Assembly (NCBI RefSeq): GCF_024362695.1
Contig: NC_065417.1
Span: 6,875,001 to 6,939,000, forward strand
Length of the DNA stretch: 64,000 bases
Reading direction: 5' to 3'
Source of the DNA: Pectinophora gossypiella
Lineage: Eukaryota > Arthropoda > Insecta > Lepidoptera > Gelechiidae
Shown: one piece after another, positions 1 through 10,212 of the stretch
Position numbering within the stretch: the first letter of the stretch is position 1
How the letters are laid out: each line of letters begins with the position of its first letter
Made by a program: the position numbers and the translations under genes
The notes under the pieces: model-generated
Told to the model about the DNA's origin: nothing
The model's input: only the letters and a program-made list of their open reading frames with translations
Databases searched by the model: none

Positions 1-345
1 CGGAACGTCATCTTGGAAAACTGCTCCGCATTAGGGGTCCGGCCTGGCAAAACCATAGCACCTAGAACTTTTTTGATTTCACGAGACCTATTCAAATCTT
101 GGTCAAATTTTATCGCCGGTGAAAAAAAAACAAAATGGCGGAAAAACAAGATGGCCGCCATACAAAATTTTGTTTTTCTAGAAAATTCCTCAAGATCAAA
201 AAATATGTATAGAGGTATGACCGGAATGTCAACTTTGAAAACTGCTCCGCATCAGGGGGCACCTGGAACGTTTTGGTTTTCATGAGACCGATTTAAACAA
301 GATGGCCGCCATACAAAGCTTCGAACTAATACAGGACACGCGAGC
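1..345. repeat. Degenerate two-unit tandem repeat
   Basis: Two related units are seen. A phrase containing AACTGCTCCGCAT, next to a CGGAAYGTCA-like start, occurs near positions 1-35 and again at 222-255. The phrase AAGATGGCCGCCATACAAA occurs at 148-166 and again at about 299-318. The first pair is offset by about 221 bp and the second by about 151 bp, so the second unit has lost about 70 bp. It contains no credible gene. It looks like an interspersed repeat with internal tandem structure; I cannot name the family. Confidence 0.6.
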
Positions 346-1870
346 AGCTTGCTGCGAGCGAACCACGCAACATCTAGTTAGGTTATGTATGTATTAAGTA
401 TATTTTATGGTAAGTAACATATTATTGTTTATGTCGGTGAACCCATGTTGTAAGACCGTAGGTTAATGTTATGTTATGTTATATTATTTCTATTTCTTAT
501 GTGTAGCGTTTATTTTACATTAGTCGTTAGCACGTCGCAAGCGAGGGTATTTTAAAATACAACGTCGCATGTCTTCCTCTCGTAAAGAGTGATTGCACTA
601 CCACGTAATATGTAATTGCTCATTTTATCGCCGACCAAACGATACAGTGGCAGGTTGCAGTCGATTAACTTGGCAAGCTTGGCAGCTTCTCGCGTTTATT
701 TCTCGCGTTTATATTTCTCGGTAACAATACTACTAGCGAAGACTGGTCGTTTCCAGTTTGTTGACACCTCACACGGTGTCATTGTTTACATTATAACATT
801 ACGGTTTCACACCGTAGTAGGCAGGAAATGCAATGGATTCCCCGATAAAGCGACATTTTCATTAAAATTGTCTTGCTTACGTGATGGCTAACTTTGAACG
901 CTTTATCGCGCGCTTCCCAGGCGCCTCCCTAGACTAATTAGGTTGATAAATAGTTACTGCGTTTATTTTCCCGGATCCTGATTAATATCTAGACGAGTTG
1001 GCTCTGAGAAGAAGCTAATTTTAGATACGAGTTACCTAAGTAACAGATCGGTAACTTTCGTAGCTATCTGAAAAATTCCAAGCTGATAGACTTAGGCTGT
1101 TCAATAAACAAACGCTGAGATAAAGCCATTCTCAGCGTAAAGTTCGATAGACTGACTATAAAGTTATTACCTCAGCATCAATTTATAACGGCAGAGGCGG
1201 CGGCGTAATACTTACATTGTAAGCAGTGCGCTATTCAACAGCGGATGATTTGGCTTTGTCTTCGCGTATTATGTGCGATGTCGGCAGTTCTCAAAATTGT
1301 TCTCTAGTTACCACGTACGTTGTCATCGACAGGTAATATCCACTGCCGTTACTAACAGTATGGGTCGACTGTACTCAGCTGATGCATTATTAACCGAGAG
1401 ACCGGTACTACTATTGAGGTGAGGGGAACTGAGCCAGCAAGAAGCGAGAACGATTAGAAGGAATGCACTTGACGCAGATTCATGGCGGTTCAATTAGTGT
1501 AATACTCTAATAGCTGGTGGTTCACAAGCAATTACTATGATAGAGACAGATCATTCTCTCCTGTAATCGCTTCGCACTCGCGTTCGGATAGTGAATTATG
1601 ACACGTACCCGAGACGTGAGTCAGATTATGCAAGACAGGAACTTTCTCAATCGCATAAACGTCAAGAAAAAATATACAATTTAAAAGCCGTAATTGATGA
1701 CAGAGATAACGTGTAAAGGCCATAGTCCATTCGAGCTAGTATCAGACTCTTGATGGTGTGTCAGCAATCTATTTAATTTCTCCATGGGTTCCTATGCATA
1801 TAATAATGCCTTCATTCACTAGTGATAGCGATACAAGGACATTTGTTAAATCATACCTATTCGCCACCAG
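346..1870. other. No gene recognised; probable intron of the ZP gene
   Basis: No exon with coding character, RNA gene or clear repeat was recognised here. Because the first visible ZP exon starts with an acceptor at 1871, this stretch is inferred to be intron, with the earlier exons lying off the left edge or missed. Confidence 0.4.
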
Positions 1871-4800
1871 GGTTTCGTCCACGTGCGGGTTTGGTTCCCG
1901 CAGTTCCCCGGTGTGGTGATGCAGTCGGACCAAGAGCTGATCATCATGTGCAAGCCGCCGGAGCCTACCATCATCGAAAACAAAGCCGCCGGCTTCGCGG
2001 GCAGCTTGTGAGTGTCGCTCACTTGGCTTGAACCATAGAATAAGGAATAATACCTACTACTTATAGTACGGCAACTCTGCGCTCCCCACCAGCGGCTGTG
2101 CTGGAGTTACCTCACCATAGAACCCCTCATAGAATCCATATAAGGAATAATACTACGTCGGTCTTACTTAAACCGTAAGCCTTCAATCGTATGGGCGTCA
2201 AACATCACACACAGGTGTGCGTGTACGATAACGTCAATAAATAATAATAACAAAACACTTTATTGCACACAAATTTTCAAAACAATTACAGGATAAACTT
2301 AATCTAAGGTGGGCAAAGGCGGCCTTATCGCTAAGAGCGATCTCTTCCAGACAACCTTCGGCAGAGGATATATATAACGTCACTGTGTAGTATCTGTGTA
2401 AAACGAGGTTTTTTTCGTATGAAGTGTCCGGGGTGTGATTAAACTACCTACGAACTGTGCGATAGCGGGCTGTGACTGTGAGGTGCCGCCCGCAGATAGC
2501 ACGCGCTTATTTCATACACTGATGAAGAGCAGCGACGACGATCGTTTTCTGATGACGCTAAAAAATAACATTATTACCATTCTCATAAAGAGCAATCTTC
2601 TCCTTACTAAATATTGGCTTTGGGCGGCTCGGTCCCGCACGAACAGCTTGACTAAGCGAACTTTTTTTTGTTTATGCAATTGCAATTTTAAAGAGACAAA
2701 TACTGAGAATTATTGAAGGCAGAAGAGGCAAGATGATTGGACACCTAATAAGACGCGACGAATTTATTAAAAACATCATAGAAGGAAAGCTAGAAGGAAA
2801 GAGAGGAAGGGGAAGACCAAGAAGAGCTTACATGGAACATGTTAAACAAAAGGTTAACGTCGTCTCTTATAGGGAAGTCAAGCCTTTGATAGACTGGAAT
2901 GGAAAATGCTACACCGACAAGAGCGTGGGTCTGAAATTGATCATGAGTATTATTCTGAAAGAGTTCACTCACTCCACTGCCCGCTGTTGTCCAGGCCGTG
3001 ACCTTATTGCTCTACTTATACAGACTAGCTTCATAGTGTTCATCCTCATTAGCATTTCAGTTCGTCATGGCTACTGTTTAGTACCTACTCAATACTTGTT
3101 AAAATTTAGTTTAACGATAAACTCGTTAACCCTTTGAATCTAGTATTACTCGTTACATTAGTAAGTCATCACTAATTTAATAGTCACGCTCTTGTCGGTG
3201 TAGCATTCCTCTCCATGCTATTTTTATAGCGAAAAATAGAGCTGTGGTTTCCCTCTTGCCTTCTGCCATGCAACATTAGTAAATACGAGATTTTATGTAA
3301 TATTTACCTTACCAACTAAAAAATCGATAGCTTTGTGTGTGTAATAATGTCGACCCGTAGCCTATAATAGTTTAGGTGCTTACCTTACAACTTGTAGTAA
3401 GTACTTACATATACTACTGTAACTAACCTAACCTAACTAGCATATTCACACCCAATACTAACAAATCGAGCATGATCTATTGAGTGAGCAGCCACTTCCA
3501 CAGCCCGCACGGCGCGCGTGTCTCCGGCGTGGTGGAAGAGACTCCGGGCCGGCTGGAGTATGAGGTGGCTCTATACAAGGAGGCGCCGCCTGTCTCGCGA
3601 CACTCCAACCACTCCGTCGATTTGCCCGTTGACCAGGTAATTGGTAAAATTTTCGATTTACAACCTACTTATTTAAACATTGTTTTAAGTTAACGCGGTT
3701 ATTGTCATAATTAAAACGGGTTCTTACCGCGTTTAAAGCAGGGATATGAGACTCCCAGAGTCTCATCCCCGGAGTCTCATATCCCTGCTTTAAACGCGGT
3801 AAGAACCCGTTATTATGTGTTTTAATTATACGTACTACTTATTTAACTTGCTTTGGCGAAGAGTGTTTAGAGTACCTACTTTAGATCTTTAGAGATGATG
3901 GAGAACTATGAATATGTGCGACCCTAGAGGGTTGGAAGGACTAGGCGAGCCTCTACGTTGGGTTGTGCGTTAGGAATTCAGAAGTATTGAAGTTCAGAGT
4001 CTATTGTCCAAATATATATCAGCTGATACAATCACAAATTTAGTACAAAATAATCACGTATTTTATCAGAAGGATTACAAGTGGGTATTTTATGATACAC
4101 CTCAACCTTCTCCACTACTGCCTCGACTTCCTTCGCGGGATACAGACGCGACGCTATGCTAATTTGGTATGATTAGCAACCGTTAAGATTACGCTTCTTC
4201 TTGAGCTGAATTTATAGTGGACGGAGCGTTAGTAGATATATCTTTTTCCGTATAGGCCCTACGCTGCGATTTCACTCAGCTTTATAATGTCTGCGCTGTT
4301 TTTCTCCCACCTACTCAATTTAGGTACTTTTACATACCACTTACTTTTTTTTTGGTAAAGATTCATAGCAAAATTACGTTTTAGTACCTAGTATAAGTGT
4401 GAGCTGCTACAATGTAGTAATGTGTTCCAGGCGGTGCCGATCGGCACGAAGCTGCAGCTGCGCGCGCGCATCAACCCCGAGTCGGCGTGGCGGCATATCA
4501 AGCTGCTGGAGGTGGCGGTGTCGCCCGACCCCGACCGCCCACACGCGCCGGGTGCCGTGCTGCTTGTTAAAGACGGGTACTACTAATAATGCAAACACAA
4601 AAATCTGATCGAAAGTATTCCGGCTCGTGCGGGATTGGAACGCATAGCGTTTGTCAAGCCGGGACTATATAAATTCTGTGTCATCATTACATTACACCAC
4701 CGCGAATCTTCTAATATAATATCTAAGTACATTTTTTTGTCTGTAACGTCACGAATTCTTATTTTATCGGGATTATTAGCGAGATGGGCAGTAAAGTACA

Positions 4801-6242
4801 TTAGTTGACTAAGTAATTATATTATTATGATGAACAGCATGTTCGAGTATTTTGATGCTCCAATGTAAGTGCCTGAAAGTTTGTTATCTATATTTACGAG
4901 TAGTAATAAAAATCATGAATATTAAACCAGGTGCCGGAACCGCGACTTCGCGTCGATCATCCCACACCAGCCGGCGCGGTATCGGGAACGCCACAATGAG
5001 GTGTTCCTCGACTTCGAGGCCTTCCTGCTCGCCTCCATGAAGGAACGCTCCACGCTCTGGATACACTCACAGATAAAAGCCTGCATGGACGCCGCCGACT
5101 GCCAGCCCGACTACTGCCTCGACTTGTTCGAACCTTCCGGTGAGTAGCTGTTCAATTCCTATAAGGTTACCTACTTCAGAATAAATGACAGATACTCAAT
5201 TACTCTATTCATATTCTGTGAATGTCTGATATTCTGTTGAAGATCAAGTGTTCCTAGCAAAGACAAAGGTGTGTTTCCATTTGGGTCGCCTAAGTCGATA
5301 GATGAGCTTAACCCTTTCATGGGCGGAGACCATGGGTCATTGATGGTTCATTATAGATAGTATGGCACCTTAGAATCGGAACGTCATTAGACGTTCTGTC
5401 CTTGAAAGTGTTAAGGTCCATTTGTCTAGTGGCGATTAAAATAGTCTGAAAACTTCGTAAAACATCCCAAACAGCGCAGTGGATAATAACAATCTTCGTT
5501 GTAAAATTCCAGGGCATGGCCGCCGCAGACGGTCGCTGCCAGACGCGTCGCACACGCACAACATCACGTCGCAAGCGCTGGTGGCTGACAATGACAACAA
5601 CTCGACGCCTTTCACGCGGTTCAAGGAGAACCTGGAGTACACCGTAGTGATGCCTGGGGAGCTCTTCCACCGGACACCGCTGGAGGCCACTTGTGCCACT
5701 TCTATGATGGTAGCGGTCACGTTAGGAGCGCTCCTGTTTATGTCTGCTTTGCTGGTGAGAGACGAATTTTTCTACCTATTTTACCTGTATGTTAAATTGT
5801 TTTCGGTGCTACTCATTAAGCACTTCTAAAACTGTCCTATTGTTTATTGATTGTCCGAAAAATAATCTCTCTCATTAAGATTAATTGATTGAATACGGGG
5901 CCAACCCCGTATTCAATTTGTTAAGTAGATACTTAGTTCATAGTTACATCAGCCAAGTCAGGGACCACTAATGATTCAATCACGGGCACCAGGGTTGGTG
6001 AGAAGATGGAAGAATAATAAAAAAAACCCTATGCCTAGTTTTATTTTTGATTTTTCATATGAATTGTCTAAACCTCTCTTCTATTGTAGATGTGCTACCT
6101 GGCGACGAAGTTGAACTCCACGCTGATGAAGCATAACAGCCTGCAAGCGCCGTCGGGGAAGGGCTTCGAGCAGATCCTGCGCGAACTCGCACACCACTCG
6201 CTGCCAGACACTGGCTACACCGGTCGGCCCACCGTGCAATGA
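1871..6242 (+). CDS. ZP-domain transmembrane protein, 3' part (six exons)
   Basis: Exons read in phase: 1871-2007, 3504-3636, 4431-4576, 4931-5139, 5513-5754, 6090-6242 (stop TGA). They give 339 residues with the N-terminus missing. The first visible exon reads VRVWFPQFPGVVMQSDQELI and then MCKPPEP. Later exons carry PHGARVSGVVEE, LRARINPESAW, CRNRDFASIIPHQPARY and the cysteine run CMDAADCQPDYC, which together form the ZP-C half of an insect ZP domain. Exon 5 has a basic RRRRS furin-like site, an N-glycosylation site (NIT) and a hydrophobic segment (TSMMVAVTLGALLFMSALL), so it is a single-pass apical protein with a cytosolic tail of about 50 residues. Insect members (dusky, miniature, neyo, cypher, papillote) shape the apical extracellular matrix and cuticle. 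I cannot say which one this is, so no symbol is given. The introns hold several repeats (separate entries). Confidence 0.88.
2027..2435 (-). repeat. Interspersed repeat family A, copy 1, split by a LINE tail
   Basis: On the minus strand this matches the copies near 11955 and 19110. Shared landmarks are a CACTTCATAC-type end, a segment with GACGTTATCG and CATACGATTGAAG, a CTGGTGGGRAGCG block, and a TATTATTCCTTATTCTATGG-like end. The two halves are separated by an inserted LINE 3' tail (2236-2352). It has no coding capacity and resembles a nonautonomous DNA element; family unknown. It lies in the ZP intron about 20 bp after the donor. Confidence 0.6.
2236..2352 (-). mobile_element. LINE 3' tail inserted into repeat A
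   Basis: Read on the minus strand it ends in GTGCAATAAAGTGTTTTG followed by (TTA)n. It carries the CTGGAAGAGATCGCT...AGCGATAAGGCC segment also seen on the plus strand at 49265-49425. The flanking repeat A sequence ATAACGTCA appears on both sides, consistent with a target-site duplication of about 9 bp. It is severely 5'-truncated and noncoding. Confidence 0.6.
2716..3270. mobile_element. Two tail-to-tail 3' fragments of a LINE ORF2
   Basis: On the plus strand, 2733-2880 encodes MIGHLIRRDEFIKNIIEGK followed by GKRGRGRPRRAYMEHVKQKV. This is the usual C-terminal region of insect endonuclease/reverse-transcriptase LINE polyproteins. The continuation near 2899-2930 (ATGCTACACCGACAAGAGCG) recurs inverted at 3185-3207, where the minus strand reads WRGMLHRQERDY then stop, the normal end of this LINE protein. 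Two truncated copies therefore face each other, sharing a 23-bp perfect inverted repeat (2906-2928 and 3185-3207). It is not a functional gene. Confidence 0.6.
3705..3835. repeat. Hairpin element with perfect 40-bp arms
   Basis: Positions 3716-3755 and 3771-3810 are exact reverse complements, separated by a 15-nt loop. The pairing is continued imperfectly by outer AATTAAA/TTTAATT segments. Key motifs are ACCGCGTTTAAAGCAGGGAT and its complement. A related half-copy lies near 43650-43700. It sits in a ZP-gene intron and is interpreted as a foldback MITE. Confidence 0.75.
5308..5414. mobile_element. TTAA-flanked short inverted-repeat element
   Basis: The segment begins TTAACCCTTTCA and ends TGAAAGTGTTAA, giving about 11-bp imperfect terminal inverted repeats bounded by TTAA. 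It is about 107 bp, noncoding, and lies in the last large ZP intron. TTAA borders suggest a piggyBac-type MITE by analogy only. Confidence 0.5.
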
Positions 6243-7157
6243 TCACACTTAGCATACTGCCACCTAGCTCTCCACAGGACCTAGGCTAGCTAAGTTGCAA
6301 ACGTTTGAGTAGCATCGGTACCGTATAAGCAAGGACGCTGCGTACTCGCGAGGCTCATAGATTCCCACGAGTTCCGAAATTGGAATATTTGCAAATTCGC
6401 TAAGCCCCTGTTCATAATATGTAGTTTTATAAGTTTCTCCGGAATTTAGTCCAAAGGAAATGTAAAGGTTTTTATTAGGTTTTGACTTGAACAATGATAT
6501 CACTTTTATTTAATATAGTGATTATAAGCTTACGTTAAAAGTTTGGTTATATGTTATCGAAGTCTTTAAGAACAAAATGTTTTTAATTAACGTTAGGTTA
6601 CCTCTTAAGATAATTTAATTTATTTATTTTTAATTGTAAGTATTTAATTTATTGCAATAAATTAAACGGAAATTATTGAACTTATGACTGAAAAATAACG
6701 AGTTATTTCAAATAACTTATAAAACTTTTTCAGTCATGACTATCACCTTTTAGATTAACCGTTAATTAAGGAAATATTGATATTAGTGATTACTTTATTG
6801 TATAAAAAAAATAAATACACTTGCCCATACCTATTCTTTGTTTTATTTTTCTTGATTGTTAATCATACCATACACGATTATTACGTGCATTAAATATGCA
6901 TTTGAGTAATAGAATATAAAATAGACAAAGAAAGAAGGGTCATTTTCTCATTTTTTGAAGTCGGATAATCAATTCAATTCTTGATGAATAAAAGCAAACC
7001 GATCACCCTAAATACATGTCATAATGTCAATCAATTTGACATTGACGTACATGTTCTGTTCTAGCTAGTGTTCTGTGTTGACGTACCTACGTAAGTTGCA
7101 AAAACCGGTGCAAGTGTAATAAATATTCTTAACACAGTTCATTATTTTTGTAGAACT
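6243..7157 (+). other. ZP 3'UTR and ZP-aprataxin intergenic space
   Basis: AATAAA signals for the ZP transcript are seen at 6656-6661 and 6810-6815. A 12-bp inverted repeat (ATGACTGAAAAA at 6684 and its complement at 6726-6737) lies between them. The aprataxin promoter must lie in roughly 6850-7150; no TATA box is evident. No further gene is seen. Confidence 0.5.
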
Positions 7158-7931
7158 ATGAGTAAAAGAACTTCAGAAACGGTAACGCAAAGCGTTATAG
7201 AAAAGAAATCGAAATCCTGGAGTTTGGGTTTAGTGAACTCGATGATTAATCCAGACTATATAATCAAACAGACTGATCGTATTGTTGTGATTCGGGATAA
7301 GTACCCTAAAGCCAAGATACACTACCTGGTACTTCCACGGGAAGACATCAGTAGTATTCATAAGCTTAATAGTAGTCATATAGATCTTCTAAATGAGTTT
7401 GGATTGTTATTTGAGCAGTTAAAAGATCAGCATCAGGAATTCACGTTGCAAGCAGGTTTCCATGCAGTTCCGAGCTTGCAACGTCTCCATATGCACGTCA
7501 TAAGCAAAGATATGATCTCAACTTGGCTTAAAACTAAAGCACATTGGAATAGCTTCAACACTAGTTTCTTCTTACCCTACACAGGTATGTATACTGCAAA
7601 ACAAATTATTAAGACTACCCTATACCAACTTATCGTGGTCTTCAAAAAACTAACCGCATTGTAGTATTAGCCATCTCTTTTGTTAAAATAGTTTCTAATT
7701 TTATTTTAAATGGGTAATCAAATTGTTTAATATTCAGTTATTTCAAAGGTTTTTTATTGTTTCCTTTTTATTACAGATGTAATAAAAGAACTACAAAATA
7801 AAGGAACTATAACAAAGATAGGTCCAGAGAAACACAAAGACCTACTAGCCACACCACTAAAATGCAACCAGTGCAGTTATGTTCCAAAAAATCTTCCCAA
7901 GTTAAAGGAACATTTATTAAGTCATCAATAA
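7158..7931 (+). CDS. Aptx: Aprataxin-like DNA-adenylate hydrolase (HIT plus C2H2 zinc finger)
   Basis: Exons 7158-7584 and 7777-7931 join in phase (GT-AG; G|AT = Asp) to give 193 aa. The HIT domain spans about residues 22-135, with the catalytic signature RLHMHVISKDM (histidines 111 and 113) preceded by QAGFHAVPS and followed by KAHWNSFNTSFF, all typical of aprataxin. The C-terminus LKCNQCSYVPKNLPKLKEHL then LSHQ is the C2H2 finger that contacts DNA. Aprataxin removes AMP from 5' ends left by failed DNA ligation. The vertebrate FHA domain is absent. The first histidine of the usual H-x-H-x-H run appears replaced by Arg109; whether this is common in insects I could not check. The ATG at 7158 is followed at once by family-like sequence. 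The gene is convergent with DBR1. Confidence 0.93.
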
Positions 7932-8001
7932 CAGTAATGGATTAAACTTCACTTGTAATTACCCCACCTACCAGTCTACCTCTCCATCTCCAATATTTAA
8001 A

Positions 8002-8037
8002 AATAAAACCTCATTTAACATTGCACAGTATTTTATT
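8002..8037. terminator. Abutting poly(A) signals of aprataxin (+) and DBR1 (-)
   Basis: AATAAA lies at 8002-8007 on the plus strand and AATAAA on the minus strand at 8037-8032. With cleavage 10-30 nt downstream of each, the two mature 3' ends would meet or overlap by a few bases. The DBR1 3'UTR would then be about 300-330 nt. Confidence 0.6.
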
Positions 8038-8339
8038 GCCAAAAGTCATTTCCATAACATGTCAAACATATTTTTTCATATTATGTACAATGTACACAGA
8101 AAGTTATATTATACCTAATTGTTTGATACTTATTCATAGTTTCATAAACATGAGTGTTCAATTAAAAAAATATTTGTCTTGACTATTTCATTTTGCATTA
8201 ATTAATACAAAAACAATAATTAATTAATTACACATGACAAATCATAATGGAATTCATTAATTAATTATACATGTCACTAAACATTTGCCATTACATACTA
8301 TATTATGCTTAAATTTATAAATTTCCTAGCATTTGCTAT

Positions 8340-10212
8340 TTAATTATCTTTAAAACATTTGCTACTCCGTGGACTATCAGATTCCACTAAAGAGCTTGAT
8401 GTAGTGCTCACACTGTCGTCTGCATCCGAAGTGTACAGGGCCAAGTTACGTCTCTTAAATGTTTTCTTTGGACCTTCTGACATGGGAGTGGGACAATCTG
8501 CAGTGCTACTGCAGGCACTCTCAGATAAAAAAGATGTATTTTCCAATGAAAGAATAGAATTGCCTTGTAATACTTCCATACTGTCACATTCACTGGGTGT
8601 CACAGGTGCCGGCAAAGACATTTTTGTTTTGATTGGTGTAAATGTTTTAGGTGGTGATGGTGATTTTACACTTTCTACATAAGGTTGTCTCATCTTCCGT
8701 CCTGACCTCGCCAGCACAACTTGCAACGGATCATCAATACCCAATTTTTCACACAATGTCACAGTTTGTGGATTTGTTATGGGATCAGTTGGGGGTCTTT
8801 TAGGAGCATTAGGTTTGTAAACCGGTGCAGTTCTAACAAAACTCTCTTCAGAGATTGTCATGTCTCCCATTATGTGGATTATAGCTTCCTTTTCCTCTTT
8901 GGTTGGTGTGAAAATGTATCTGGAAATGGTGCATTTGCATTAGTTTAATAATCTAAATGATGTCACAAGTTACTATGAAAAAGTCCCACATGTTATTTTA
9001 AAAAGCTCATTAAGAAAAGATGACTCACTTCTCATTACCACCAGGCCCAGGCATGTGGCAGTCTACATTCTTTACTGTTAAAAGGTGGTTTGTATTTTTC
9101 AGGATGGCCAGCCATTCTGCATCATGCTTCAACATCTTATCACCATCATACTCTGATGGCACTTCTACTATCTGCAAATGCCTTCTTTTAGGTAAACATT
9201 TGTCTAAGGCTAAGAATTTTGTTTCTTTGCCTTCTTCATGATTCACAATAGCAGCAAATTGACAATGTAAATGTGCAGCAAACCAGTATTCTGGCTTCAG
9301 TAAATGAAGTAACCTTTCAGCTGGCACACTGCCTAACTGGTTGGCTTCAACATCTTCCCTGAAATAAACACAAAATTATTATACATTTCAACTCAACACA
9401 ATTTTTATATTACAATATTTGAAAAATAATATTTGTTCAATAAACTTACCTCAAAAAAGGTTTCCGTTTCAGTAAATTCTCTTTGTTACCATAGTCTGTT
9501 ATGCCCCGAGGCCAATCATGCGAAAGCATAATATGCACCTTATCTTTGACTTGTGTAAGCCGGAAGACATCAAAGGCTCTCACGTGATATACTGAACGCA
9601 ATGAATTCTGTGAGTATGGAGGGCTCTCCCAAAGGCCTTGTAAATAATCATGACCTTTATAAATTCCTGACATACCTGAAATTGTGGTAATAAGATGATA
9701 AATTACAAGTGGTAATATAATAAGATATATTATAAGGCATATTATAAGGTCAAAATTTTTACCTCCAATTCTCAAATTTCCAAATTGGACGACGCCGGCT
9801 CTGCCCAAATAGTAAATATTCGGGGCAACCCAGCCGCCGTAAGGGAGCTCTTGTAAATAATTAGATGCTTCATGATTCCCACCAATGAATAACGTCAATA
9901 TAGGCGCCCTTAATTCACCGCTGTAATATCTGAAAATAATACCACGTGTGAATTTTGTAATGTAAGAAAATTAATTAATTTATTGATTCTATAGAAGCAG
10001 ATAAACAAAACTTACTTGTGAAAGGTACACATGTGCTGATATTTATCTGGCACAGCCATGGCTCTCATATCTTCGCCATTGCGAACAGATTGAAAGTCCC
10101 CGCAACAAATCAGTAAATCAACCTTTATATGTTCCCTCACTTGTAAAGTTTCAATACATTCATAGATTTTTTCCAATTCACCATGAGCACAACCTTCCAC
10201 TGCGATTTTCAT
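8340..10212 (-). CDS. DBR1: Lariat debranching enzyme (DBR1), five exons, complete
   Basis: Exons on the minus strand: 10212-10016, 9929-9763, 9675-9450, 9358-9029, 8919-8340. They sum to 1500 nt, a 499-aa protein with every junction in phase. It opens the 2'-5' branch of excised intron lariats in the nucleus. The calcineurin-like metallophosphoesterase domain starts at residue 1 (MKIAVEGCAHGEL; metal ligands Cys8 and His10), with LICCGDFQ (Asp39) and FIGGNHEAS (Asn84, His85). Later come LSHDWPRGITDYGN and YWFAAHLHCQF, which carry the remaining histidines. The DBR1-specific C-terminal domain includes LALDKCLPKRRHLQIVEV. The last ~170 residues are Ser/Thr/Pro-rich and probably disordered. Length matches other animal DBR1 proteins (about 500-550 aa). 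Confidence 0.96.
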
